A stretch of 14,098 nucleotides of DNA from Candidatus Omnitrophota bacterium (GTDB lineage Bacteria; Omnitrophota; Gorgyraeia; Gygaellales; Profunditerraquicolaceae). The notes under the pieces were generated by a model. The model made no database searches. It was not told the origin of the DNA and saw nothing but the letters and a program-made list of their open reading frames with translations. This document shows, in pieces, positions 1-7,892 of the stretch. A program made the translations under genes and the position numbers. Every line of letters begins with the position of its first letter. The first letter of the stretch is position 1. The stretch is from NCBI GenBank assembly GCA_028713875.1, contig JAQTNM010000015.1:1-14098 (forward strand). The letters are read 5' to 3'.

Positions 1-2207
1 CGGCGCTGGGTATAGATAACTTCTCTCTGCTTGTTCATTACGTTATCATATTCCAGGAGCTGTTTCCTGATCTCAAAATTATGTGTCTCCACGCGCCTCT
101 GAGCGATTTCAATTGAGCGGCTCACCCAGGGATGCTCGATCACCTGCCCTTCTTCCAGGCCCAGCTTATCCATAACCCCGACTAAACGGTCAGAGCCGAA
201 TAGGCGCATTAAATCATCACCCAAGGAAACGTAGAACCGCGACGAACCGGGGTCTCCCTGCCGGCCGCTTCTGCCGCGCAGCTGATTATCAATACGCCTG
301 GCTTCGTGGCGTTCGGTGCCTAACACATGCAGGCCGCCTGATTCCACCACTTTTTCATGCTCGGCCTGTGTCTCTTTTTTATACTTCTCCAGCAGCTGGT
401 TGTATTCTTCCTGGTAATTCGGCTCTGAGGGCTCAAGTTTCTGCCTTAAAACATTCTTTGCCATATGCTCGGCGTTGCCGCCCAATAGAATATCCGTCCC
501 TCTTCCGGCCATATTGGTAGCGATGGTCACTCCTTTAAACCTTCCGGCCTGGGCCACTATGTGCGCCTCCATCTCGTGGTATTTGGCGTTAAGCACCTGG
601 TGGTTTATGCCGCGTCGCTTCAACATCTCCGAAAGCCGCTCGGATCTATCAATGGAGATCGTGCCTACGAGCACCGGCCGGCCGGCCTTATGGAGCTCCT
701 CTATCTCCTGAACCACCGCATCAAATTTTTCTTTCTCCGTTTTATATACGCGGTCGGGGTAATTCGCGCGGATAAGGGGCCTGTTAGTCGGTATCACTAC
801 CACGTCCAGCTTATATATTGATTTGAATTCATTGGCTTCAGTGAACGCCGTGCCGGTCATACCCGCTAACTTGTCATACAGGCGGAAATAATTCTGGAAG
901 GTAATCGTGGCCAAAGTCTGGTTCTCGCGCTCTATTCTTACGCCTTCCTTGGCCTCAACTGCCTGATGCAGGCCGTCTGACCAGCGCCGGCCCGGCATCA
1001 TCCTGCCCGTGAACTCATCAACGATAATCACCTGCCCGTCCTTGACTACATAATGCACGTCTTTCTTATAAAGATTGTGCGCGCTTAAGGCCTGGATAAC
1101 GTGATGCCTCCATTCCATTGTCTCCATATCGTGAAGGCTGGCGATCCCCAATAACGAACATACCTTGGCTTCGCCGTCTTCGGTAAGATAGGCGGTATGC
1201 GCTTTTTCATCAACAACGTAATCAAAGCCCTTTGCCAGGTCTATGCCTTTATATTTGGCGTCGATCTGGTCCTTCTCCAGTATTATCTTGCCTTTAAGGC
1301 GGGGCACTATCTTATCCACGGTGTAATATTTTTCGGTTGACTCTTCAGCCGGGCCGGAGATGATCAAAGGCGTGCGCGCCTCATCTATCAATATGGAATC
1401 AACTTCATCCACGATAGCGTAATAAAACGGCCGCTGCACCAGTTCTTCAGAAGAATACTTCATGTTGTCGCGCAGGTAATCAAACCCGAACTCGTTATTG
1501 GTGCCGTAAGTGATGTCGCTGGCATAAGCGAGCTTTCTCTCTTCGTCAGACATATCGTGCTGGATGACCCCGACGGAGAGCCCCAGGAATTCATATACCG
1601 GCCCCATCCATTCACGGTCACGGCGCGCCAGGTAATCGTTGACGGTAACGATATGCACGCCTTTGCCTAAAAGGGCGTTCAGATATGCCGGGAGCGTCGC
1701 CACCAGGGTCTTTCCTTCTCCGGTGGACATCTCGGCGATCCTGCCCTCATGCAACACCATGCCTCCGGCCAGCTGCACATCAAAATGCCTAAGGCCTATG
1801 GTGCGCCGGGAGGCCTCCCTGACTACGGCAAAGGCCTCGGGCAAAACATCCTCAAAGACCTTATTCGCCGTTAATTTCAGCTTCTCTTTTATCCTCTCTT
1901 TTTCTTCGGCGATAGCAGCTGCCGACATCGCTTCTCTTAATCCGTCAAGCTCCTGTTCATATTCTTTATATCTCTTCGATATGCGCTCTTTGAATTCCTG
2001 GCTCTTTTGTTTCAGCTGGCTGTCGGAGAGCGCGCTTATTTGCGGCTCAAGGGAATTAACCTGCGCAACGACCCTGGCCAGCTCCACCATTTTGTTGATA
2101 GAGGGATTGGGCATATCCGGGTGCAAGACAATGTTTACCCCCGGGAAACGTCTTTTTATGACGTTCTGTTTCTGGTTCAAGATAATTCTTTTAATATGCC
2201 TTAACAT
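1..2207 (-). CDS. secA: SecA preprotein translocase ATPase (partial, C-terminus off left edge)
   Basis: Motor ATPase that pushes unfolded preproteins through SecYEG at the inner membrane. 735 codons are visible from the ATG at 2207. Seen: LPEAFAVVREASRR and RHFDVQLAGGMVLHEG blocks, Walker A GEGKT at about residues 163-167, the DEAD-box segment VDEVDSILIDEARTP, GTAFTEANEF, MAGRGTDILLGGN, and LRGRSGRQGDPGSSRFY of the second helicase fold. The reading frame is still open at base 1, so the scaffold end, any Zn-binding tail and the stop are missing. Walker A falls some 58 residues later than in E. coli SecA. Part of the excess is an N-terminal insert and part a charged stretch at about residues 77-120. 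The start lies 5 bases after the prfB stop with only a weak Shine-Dalgarno, which suggests translation coupled to prfB. Identity is certain; the exact start is likely but not proven. Confidence 0.97.
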   Translation of the reverse strand, partial: MLRHIKRIILNQKQNVIKRRFPGVNIVLHPDMPNPSINKMVELARVVAQVNSLEPQISALSDSQLKQKSQEFKERISKRYKEYEQELDGLREAMSAAAIAEEKERIKEKLKLTANKVFEDVLPEAFAVVREASRRTIGLRHFDVQLAGGMVLHEGRIAEMSTGEGKTLVATLPAYLNALLGKGVHIVTVNDYLARRDREWMGPVYEFLGLSVGVIQHDMSDEERKLAYASDITYGTNNEFGFDYLRDNMKYSSEELVQRPFYYAIVDEVDSILIDEARTPLIISGPAEESTEKYYTVDKIVPRLKGKIILEKDQIDAKYKGIDLAKGFDYVVDEKAHTAYLTEDGEAKVCSLLGIASLHDMETMEWRHHVIQALSAHNLYKKDVHYVVKDGQVIIVDEFTGRMMPGRRWSDGLHQAVEAKEGVRIERENQTLATITFQNYFRLYDKLAGMTGTAFTEANEFKSIYKLDVVVIPTNRPLIRANYPDRVYKTEKEKFDAVVQEIEELHKAGRPVLVGTISIDRSERLSEMLKRRGINHQVLNAKYHEMEAHIVAQAGRFKGVTIATNMAGRGTDILLGGNAEHMAKNVLRQKLEPSEPNYQEEYNQLLEKYKKETQAEHEKVVESGGLHVLGTERHEARRIDNQLRGRSGRQGDPGSSRFYVSLGDDLMRLFGSDRLVGVMDKLGLEEGQVIEHPWVSRSIEIAQRRVETHNFEIRKQLLEYDNVMNKQREVIYTQR

Positions 2208-2212
2208 GACCG

Positions 2213-3317
2213 TTATCCGGAACTTTTTTGCATACGTAAATATTTCTCGATGAATTCATCTATGCCGCCGCCCATTACTTTTGCCACGTCCCCGGTCTCG
2301 TAATCGGTACGGTGGTCTTTGACCAGGCTATAAGGGTGCATTACGTAAGAACGGATCTGGCTGCCCCATTCAATTTTTTTCTTTTGAGCCCCGTAGTGCT
2401 TAGCGAGCTCTTCCTCTTTCTTTTTCCTTTCAAACTCATACAGCCGCGCTTTTAAGATCTTAAGCGCGGTCTGTTTGTTCTGGTGCTGGGAACGTTCATT
2501 CTGGCACTGCACCGATATGCCGGTGGGGATATGGGTTATCCTTACCGCGGAATCAGTGGTATTGACGCTCTGGCCGCCTGCCCCTGAAGAGCGGTACACG
2601 TCGACGCGCAGGTCACCCTCCGCTATCTTCAGGTCAACGTCTTCCTCTACTTCCGGGATAACATCCACTGAAGCAAAAGAGGTATGCCGGCGTTTATTGG
2701 CGTCGAAGGGCGAAATGCGCACGAGGCGATGCACGCCCCGCTCTGCTTTCAGATAACCGTAGGCAAAATCCCCCTCAACCAGGACCGTGACATTCTTTAT
2801 GCCGGCCTCTTCGCCGAAAAGGATATCTATGGTTTTTACATCATAACCCCTGGATTCTGCCCAGCGGCTGTACATCCTGAAAAGCATGGAGACCCAGTCG
2901 CATGATTCTGTCCCGCCTGCCCCGGCATTGATGCTTAAGATAGCATTGCTTTTGTCAAACTCTGCGCCAAGAAGCGTTTTAAATTCCAGCGCGTCGATCT
3001 CTTGCGAAAGCGCAGTCAAACTGCGCTTGAGATTATCGATCAGTTCCTGGTCCTGGGGCTTTAAGATATCCGCTACTTCCGCCAGCTCTTCATATTTAGC
3101 GTTTGCTGCCTGCCATGAATCCACCGCCAGCTTCAATAACTTGAGCTGCTTGACTGTTTTGGCGGAATTCTCGGGGTTATCCCAGAATCCGGCCTCGGAC
3201 ATCCTAAGGGACAACTCCGCGATAAGTTTTTCCTTGTTATCTATGTCAAAGATAACCTCTTAATTGCTGCAGGCGGGTTTTAAGGGAAGAGAGAACTGAC
3301 TTTATGTCGTCTAACAT
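2213..3317 (-). CDS. prfB: Peptide chain release factor 2, with programmed +1 frameshift
   Basis: Class I release factor reading UGA and UAA. Starting from the ATG at 3317 (AGGAG 8-10 bases upstream) the frame encodes 23 residues ending RGYL, then meets an in-frame TGA at 3248-3246. Skipping one base gives GAC and continues DIDNKEKLIAEL into 344 codons to the TAA at 2213, for 367 residues in total (E. coli RF2 has 365). The slippery CTT-TGA-C is preceded at the usual 3-base spacing by SD-like AGAGGT, as in the known RF2 autoregulatory frameshift. The SPF stop-codon-recognition tripeptide is at about 202-204 and the catalytic GGQ at about 247-249, matching the family. Low RF2 should favour the frameshift and high RF2 termination. 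It lies between the PilT-like gene (25 bases) and secA (5 bases). A caller that ignores the shift would start it at the TTG at 3214. Confidence 0.97.
3245..3260 (-). promoter_or_regulatory. RF2 programmed +1 frameshift site
   Basis: On the minus strand the site reads AGA GGT TAT CTT TGA C. The SD-like AGAGGT lies three bases upstream of the CTT slippery codon, and the TGA is followed by C, a poor termination context. Frame 0 stops here after 23 codons and frame +1 continues into the conserved RF2 sequence. The layout is the same as the established E. coli prfB site. Confidence 0.93.
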
Positions 3318-3342
3318 GGCTTTTTCTCCTGATTGTTGGTAT

Positions 3343-4416
3343 TTATTTGCGCCTGATCCCTCTTAAGGTCAGAAGGAACTCCTCTTTATTATCCGCAAAA
3401 TCTACGGCTTGCTCTTCGCTTATCCTGGCCTGCCTGATCAGGCTAACCAGGCTTTGATTAAAAGACTGCATGCCGAATATTTTCCCGTCTTCGATGAATT
3501 CGGGTATTTCCCAGGTTTTGGCTTCACGGATCAGCCGGCTTACGGTGGGAGTAAGCAGCATGACCTCGTATGCCGGGAACCTCCCCGGCTTATCCTTTGC
3601 CGGCACCAGGCGTAAAGATATCACCCCTTTCAACAGGTAAGACAGCTGGGTGCGCATCTCCTGATGCTGGTGCGGCGGGAAAAAATTAACGATCCTCTCT
3701 ACGGTCTGCGCGGCGTTGACGGTATGCAAGGTACTTAGGACCAGGACCCCGGTTTCAGCCGCAGTAAGGGCCGCAGACATGGTCTCATAGTCACGGATAT
3801 TTGCTATATATATTACATCCGGGCTCTGCAGGGTAAATGCGCGTAATGCATCCGGGTAAGAAACTACGTCCCTGCCCAGCTCTCTCTGATGGATAATTGA
3901 TTTTTTATCCTGGAAGTTGAATTCTATCGGCTCCTCAATCGTCAGGATATGCCTGCGGCTGTTTTCATTAATGTAATCGATCATGCTGGCTATGGTAGTG
4001 GATTTTCCGCTGCCCATAGTGCCGGTCAAAAGTATCAGGCCGCGCATTTCCATGCATAATTTCTTCAATACCTCCGCGGGGAGGTTAAGCTCTTCAAACG
4101 TGGGGATCCTGCGGCTGATATTCCTTATGACCAGCACGGGCAGGCCGCGCTGTATGAATAGGCTGAGGCGAAAACGGTTATCCAATTCCGGCGCGTATAA
4201 GCCGAAGTCCGTATCCAGCTTGCCCCCTAAAACGCCTTCCAGTTCCTTTGAGGTCAGGTCTTTAATCGCATTCTTAATTTCATCAAGGCTGACAATACGC
4301 TCATCCACTACTTCTATTTTTCCGTCAATGCGCATGCGTATGTCTGCCTGGGCCCGGAAAAAGAGGTCGGATGCGTTTTTCTCAACCATTAATTTCAAAT
4401 AATCTTTTATCGTCAT
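3343..4416 (-). CDS. PilT/PilU-like type IV pilus retraction ATPase
   Basis: Hexameric secretion-superfamily ATPase at the base of type IV pili, normally powering pilus retraction. 357 residues, the usual PilT length. Start set at the ATG at 4416 because GGGGG lies about 6 bases upstream; the in-frame TTG 12 bases earlier would consume that ribosome site. Seen: N-terminal PAS-like domain to about 110, Walker A GTMGSGKST at 132-140, Asp-box TIEEPIEF with EE at 161-162, His-box STLHT with H231, and a C-terminal VSRLIREA resembling the PilT AIRNLIRE motif. Oddity: the Walker B segment reads SPDVIYIANIRD, so the usual catalytic glutamate (GExRD) is asparagine at about 206. This may be a weakly active or partner-dependent paralogue rather than the main PilT. 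Lies 25 bases upstream of prfB with its own likely promoter. Confidence 0.88.
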   Translation of the reverse strand: MTIKDYLKLMVEKNASDLFFRAQADIRMRIDGKIEVVDERIVSLDEIKNAIKDLTSKELEGVLGGKLDTDFGLYAPELDNRFRLSLFIQRGLPVLVIRNISRRIPTFEELNLPAEVLKKLCMEMRGLILLTGTMGSGKSTTIASMIDYINENSRRHILTIEEPIEFNFQDKKSIIHQRELGRDVVSYPDALRAFTLQSPDVIYIANIRDYETMSAALTAAETGVLVLSTLHTVNAAQTVERIVNFFPPHQHQEMRTQLSYLLKGVISLRLVPAKDKPGRFPAYEVMLLTPTVSRLIREAKTWEIPEFIEDGKIFGMQSFNQSLVSLIRQARISEEQAVDFADNKEEFLLTLRGIRRK

Positions 4417-4436
4417 ATTGACCCCCAAATTGTAAT

Positions 4437-4445
4437 ATTATACCA
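4437..4445 (-). promoter_or_regulatory. Extended -10 promoter of the pilT-prfB-secA unit
   Basis: Minus strand reads TGGTATAAT, a perfect extended -10 (TGnTATAAT), overlapping the stop codon of the alkyltransferase gene. No good -35 is present at 17 bases (GCGGCT), which extended -10 promoters tolerate. The predicted start near 4430 would leave a leader of about 14 bases containing the GGGGG ribosome site of the PilT-like gene. Confidence 0.45.
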
Positions 4446-4713
4446 CAGATTTGCGGATTAGCCGCTCCAAATTCAGGAGTTCTTTTTTTCTTTTCTGTCC
4501 AAAAGCATAGCCGCCGGTCTTTCCATCCGAGCTGACTACCCGGTGACAGGGGATAAAAAAAGGAAAAGGATTGCGTTTTAAGATCTGGCCTACTGCCCGG
4601 ACTGCCTTGGGCCTGCCGGCCTTTTTAGCCACCCACTTATAGGTGCGCACCTGGCCCAGCGGTATGTTTAAAGTCGCCTTATAAACTTTTTTGGCGAAAG
4701 GCGTCATCTTCAT
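4438..4713 (-). CDS. One-domain O6-alkylguanine-DNA alkyltransferase (MGMT/Ogt C-terminal domain)
   Basis: Suicide DNA-repair protein family that flips out O6-alkylguanine and transfers the alkyl group to a cysteine. The 91-residue protein is only the DNA-binding and active-site domain: TPFAKKVYKAT start, recognition helix region with the RAVG arginine finger (R39), and the active-site block FIPCHRVV with C56. The cysteine is present, so it is not a canonical alkyltransferase-like (ATL) protein, where this position is often tryptophan, although its size is ATL-like. The ATG overlaps the uvrC stop in an ATGA arrangement, so it is translated with uvrC. ATL proteins are known to hand alkyl lesions to nucleotide excision repair, which makes the pairing meaningful. 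Direct repair or lesion flagging are both possible; the intact cysteine favours at least some alkyl transfer. Confidence 0.9.
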   Translation of the reverse strand: MKMTPFAKKVYKATLNIPLGQVRTYKWVAKKAGRPKAVRAVGQILKRNPFPFFIPCHRVVSSDGKTGGYAFGQKRKKELLNLERLIRKSVV

Positions 4714-5933
4714 CTGCCGAACGTTTCCTTTCTGCGCAGGATATGGTGATAGGAAAGCGCAAAGCGGTGCGCCTCATCCCGTACCTTGCGTATCAGGTTT
4801 AAAGCCGGGGTATCCGCGTCAAATCTTATGGCCTGTCTCCTGCCTCCAGTATATATATTCTCCCTGTCTTTGGCAATACTTATCAGCGGAATGTCTAATT
4901 TTAATTTTTCCAGTTCCTTCTTTGCCGTTAATAGATGCGACCTGCCGCCGTCAATAAGGATCAGATCCGGCAAACTCAAATTTTCTCTTGCCAAGCGGCC
5001 ATAGCGCCTGCTGATGACTTCTGCCAGCATTTTATAATCATCAATCCCTTCAACGGTCTTGATGCGGAACCTGCGGTAATTGTTTTTGTCGGCTTCAGCC
5101 ATATAAAAACTGACCATTGAGCCGCATGCGCCTTCGCCGGAGATATCGGAGATGTCAAATCCCTCTATGCGCCGGGGCATCCTGTCCAGTTTTAATAAAT
5201 CCTTTAAGTCTTCAAGCTGGCTCATCCCTGAACCTGTGCTGCTCAACGCGCTTAAAGCGCTGATCTGATCGCGCATCTTTGCTGCGGCCTCAAAATCCTG
5301 CTCTTTGGACTTTAGCTCCATCTCTTTAACCCATTTTTTGACCAGGGTATCGGTCTTACCTTCCAAAATCAAAACAATATCCTCAATAATCTTGGCGTAT
5401 TCTTTCTTATCAATCTTTCCGATGCAGGGCGCAGGTGAAAGTTTAAGCCGGTAATAGATGCAGGCCTTTTGAGGAAGTTTACGGCAGGAGCGATAGGGAA
5501 AACTGCGCCGGATAATCTTTAATGCCTGTCTTAGTAATTTGACGTTTGTATATGGACCAATGTATCTTGCGCCATCTGCTTCTTTTTTGCGAGTAATATA
5601 AATTGCCGGGAATTCCTCATTGGTTATCTTCACAAAAGGAAAGCTCTTGTCATCGCGTAAGGACACGTTATATTTAGGTTTATACTGGTGGATTAAGCTT
5701 GCCTCAAGCAATAAAGCCAAGCTCTCATTTTTACACAACCTATATTCTACATCGCGCACATGGGTCATCAACGCTACGGTTTTCGTAGAAAGGTCTCTGC
5801 CTAAATAACTGACTACGCGCTTCTTCAGCGAATTTGCCTTGCCGATATAAATGATCTCGCCGCCAGCATCTTTAAATATGTAGACCCCTGCCGCATCCGG
5901 CAAACTCGCAATCTTCTCTTTTAACTTATTCAT
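4710..5933 (-). CDS. uvrC: UvrC excision nuclease, short form without HhH tail
   Basis: Makes both incisions around a UvrB-bound lesion in nucleotide excision repair. 407 residues against about 600 usually. Order seen: GIY-YIG nuclease (GVY at 16-18, YIG at 29-31, R39, metal-binding E77), the cysteine region at 150-170, a UVR helix pair binding UvrB at about 200-235, and the RNase H-like 5' nuclease with D260 (GFDISD), D328 (LILIDGG) and H389 (RDEAHRFA). The protein stops 18 residues after that histidine, so the tandem helix-hairpin-helix is absent. The stop is fused to the next start codon, which argues that this end is genuine rather than a frameshift. In the cysteine region C150, C158 and C170 are present, but the third Fe-S ligand position is Ser166. 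Shine-Dalgarno is weak. It follows murJ after 87 bases. Confidence 0.93.
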   Translation of the reverse strand: MNKLKEKIASLPDAAGVYIFKDAGGEIIYIGKANSLKKRVVSYLGRDLSTKTVALMTHVRDVEYRLCKNESLALLLEASLIHQYKPKYNVSLRDDKSFPFVKITNEEFPAIYITRKKEADGARYIGPYTNVKLLRQALKIIRRSFPYRSCRKLPQKACIYYRLKLSPAPCIGKIDKKEYAKIIEDIVLILEGKTDTLVKKWVKEMELKSKEQDFEAAAKMRDQISALSALSSTGSGMSQLEDLKDLLKLDRMPRRIEGFDISDISGEGACGSMVSFYMAEADKNNYRRFRIKTVEGIDDYKMLAEVISRRYGRLARENLSLPDLILIDGGRSHLLTAKKELEKLKLDIPLISIAKDRENIYTGGRRQAIRFDADTPALNLIRKVRDEAHRFALSYHHILRRKETFGR

Positions 5934-6020
5934 AGTATTAACTTAATTTTAGGTTTTGCTTGCGGCTGCTGAAAATTTTCTAATGCAACCTCCAGCAAGA
6001 ACATAAAATTTATAAATAAA

Positions 6021-7580
6021 CTAAACTTTTTTGCGTTTACGAAGCCACTGCCAGAATTCGTGAACTTCTTTGACCCTGAATATAAAACAGAAAAATATGT
6101 AGCTTATAAGGCCGAGGATAATAGATAAAGCTAAATTAGCTATTTTGTAAGAGAGAGTGCTTTCGGAAACAGCGAAGTGGCGGGAGACAAGGTAACAGAT
6201 TATACCCATTGCGCAGCTGGCCAGGAAAATCCTGATGAAAGATAAGACTATTACCCTTGCGCCAAAAGAATGGAGCTTCTTTCTTAGCAGCCAGAAAAGA
6301 AGGATAAAGGTATTTATGCCGGAGATGGATGTAGCTAATGCCAGGCCGGCTAATTTCATAGGGAATATCAGGATAGCGTTTAAGACTATGTTTACGACTA
6401 AGGCGATAGTTGCAATTTTAGCCGGGGTTACGGTATCCTTGAGAGAAAAAAAACAGGATTGAAGGATCTTTGTCCCGCCGTAGGCAAATAAACCGATGCT
6501 ATAGAACAGAAGCGCGCTGGCAGTCTGCTGCGTAGAATAAGCGTCAAACCTTCCGCCCTGGAATATGGTGGAAATGATCGGGTGCGCAAGCACCATAAAA
6601 GCTATTGATGCCGGGACCATCACCAGGAAGGTGGCGCGCAGGCCGAAAGAAAGCGTGTCTTTCAGGTTATGGTGAGTATCCTCCAGGGCCTGGGTGGAGA
6701 ATGTGGGCAATATTGCCTGGGAAAGCGCATTGCTGAATATGCCGATGGGGAATTGGATAAGGCGATAGGAAAAATACAGCGCCGCCACTCCTCCTTCGCC
6801 CACGATAAAACCCAGGGAGCCGAATATGGTATCTACGAAATTATTCAGCTGATAAATCGCCGAGCTCAAAATGCGGGGCGTCATTAATTTGCCGATCAGA
6901 TTTGCTCCCGGATGCTTAAATCTATGGAAGAGCTTTAAATGAAACCCTTTTTTATAAAGTACGGGGATCTGCACGGCAAGCTGCAGGATACCGCCGATAA
7001 GGACGCCCAGCGAGAGGCCTTTTATGCTTTCGCCGAAGAGCAGGGCAAATACGATGATGGAGATATTCAAAAGGCAGGGCGCAAATGCCGGCACGCTGAA
7101 ATGCTTCAGGGTATTGAGTATGCTCATGGCATAGGCAGCCAGGGCAGCCAATAATATGTAGGGGAAAATAATGCGGTTTAGCCTGATAGTCAGCTCTAAT
7201 TTTTGCGGGTCAGAGATAAATCCGGGAGCGATCAGGCGCACGATGACGGGAGAAAAGATGATGCCTAAAACAGTGATAGCCGTCACTATAACCAGGAGCA
7301 GGTTCAATACTACGTTGGCCAGTTCCCAGAATTCTTTTTCGCTGTATTTTACCTTATATTCGCTGAAGACCGGCACAAACGCGGCGTTAGCTGCGCCTTC
7401 TGCGACCAGATCGCGCAATAGGTTAGGGATCTTAAAGGCGACTACAAAGGCCTGGGCATAAACGTATACGCCAAAGAGCCTGGCCAGCACCACATCCCGT
7501 ATAAAACCAAGAAGCCGCGATAAAAACGTGGCTAAGCCGATAACCCCGGCAGATTTAAGGATGGATTTGTTTGTTGACAT
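6021..7580 (-). CDS. murJ: MurJ lipid II flippase (MviN family)
   Basis: Inner-membrane flippase of the MOP superfamily that moves lipid II to the periplasmic side for peptidoglycan synthesis. 519 residues, the normal length, almost entirely hydrophobic with about 14 membrane segments. Diagnostic N-terminus: SRLLGFIRDVVLARLFGV followed by FVVAFKIPNLLRDLVAEGA and AFVPVFSEY, carrying the conserved arginines, the aspartate and the FKIPN-LR-AEGA block. The ATG at 7580 has no good ribosome site, and the -35 of the divergent rpsT promoter overlaps its first codons, so the two genes may compete for RNA polymerase. A basic C-terminal tail (WLRKRKKV) closes the protein. Confidence 0.96.
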   Translation of the reverse strand: MSTNKSILKSAGVIGLATFLSRLLGFIRDVVLARLFGVYVYAQAFVVAFKIPNLLRDLVAEGAANAAFVPVFSEYKVKYSEKEFWELANVVLNLLLVIVTAITVLGIIFSPVIVRLIAPGFISDPQKLELTIRLNRIIFPYILLAALAAYAMSILNTLKHFSVPAFAPCLLNISIIVFALLFGESIKGLSLGVLIGGILQLAVQIPVLYKKGFHLKLFHRFKHPGANLIGKLMTPRILSSAIYQLNNFVDTIFGSLGFIVGEGGVAALYFSYRLIQFPIGIFSNALSQAILPTFSTQALEDTHHNLKDTLSFGLRATFLVMVPASIAFMVLAHPIISTIFQGGRFDAYSTQQTASALLFYSIGLFAYGGTKILQSCFFSLKDTVTPAKIATIALVVNIVLNAILIFPMKLAGLALATSISGINTFILLFWLLRKKLHSFGARVIVLSFIRIFLASCAMGIICYLVSRHFAVSESTLSYKIANLALSIILGLISYIFFCFIFRVKEVHEFWQWLRKRKKV

Positions 7581-7602
7581 AGGGACTTAATTATGATATT
7601 AA
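7574..7602 (+). promoter_or_regulatory. rpsT promoter
   Basis: Perfect -35 TTGACA at 7574-7579, a 17-base spacer, then TATTAA at 7597-7602 (4 of 6 matches to TATAAT). Predicted start near 7609 gives a leader of about 20 bases with AAAGGAGA in front of rpsT. The -35 lies inside the first codons of the divergent murJ. Confidence 0.6.
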
Positions 7603-7628
7603 TATAAAAAATAAAAGGAGACGGTTTT

Positions 7629-7892
7629 ATGCCCAGACGTAAGAGCTCAATAAAAAGAACGCGTGCGGATAAGAAAAAGCACTACAGGAACCTAAAGGTA
7701 AAACGCCAGCTTAAAGATACCTTAAAGAAATTTCAGGCGTTGCTTTCGGCCAAAAATGTAACTGAAGCAAAAAAGCTGCTCCAAAAAGCGTTTTCGCAGC
7801 TGGATAAGGCCGCCAAAAAAGAGGTTATTCATCCCCGTACCGCCGACCGCAAAAAATCAAGGCTTGCCTTAAGGATTTCTAAGACAGCATAG
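7629..7892 (+). CDS. rpsT: Small ribosomal subunit protein bS20
   Basis: 16S rRNA-binding protein of the 30S body. 87 residues, very basic, with the family layout: short N-terminal KSSIKRTRADKKK helix, central FQALLSAKNVTEAKKLLQKA, and the KEVIHPRTADRKKSRL motif that corresponds to the GLIHKNKAARHKA block of E. coli S20. AAGGAG lies 9-10 bases before the ATG, the strongest ribosome site in the housekeeping part. It is the only plus-strand gene. Its last 24 bases overlap the end of holA on the other strand, leaving no room for a separate terminator between them. Confidence 0.96.
   Translation: MPRRKSSIKRTRADKKKHYRNLKVKRQLKDTLKKFQALLSAKNVTEAKKLLQKAFSQLDKAAKKEVIHPRTADRKKSRLALRISKTA

Noticed and set aside
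1639..2253. 204-codon plus-strand open frame
   Set aside because: It is antisense to secA and prfB, whose conserved motifs are unmistakable; the product is low-complexity Ser/Leu-rich with no recognisable domain.
4417..4428. TTG start four codons upstream for the PilT-like protein
   Set aside because: It would place the GGGGG ribosome site inside the coding region; the ATG at 4416 has ideal spacing.
5934..6020. Hairpin between murJ and uvrC as a terminator
   Set aside because: The CTTGCTGG and CAGCA...CAAG arms pair poorly, the loop is long and no T-run follows on the transcribed strand.
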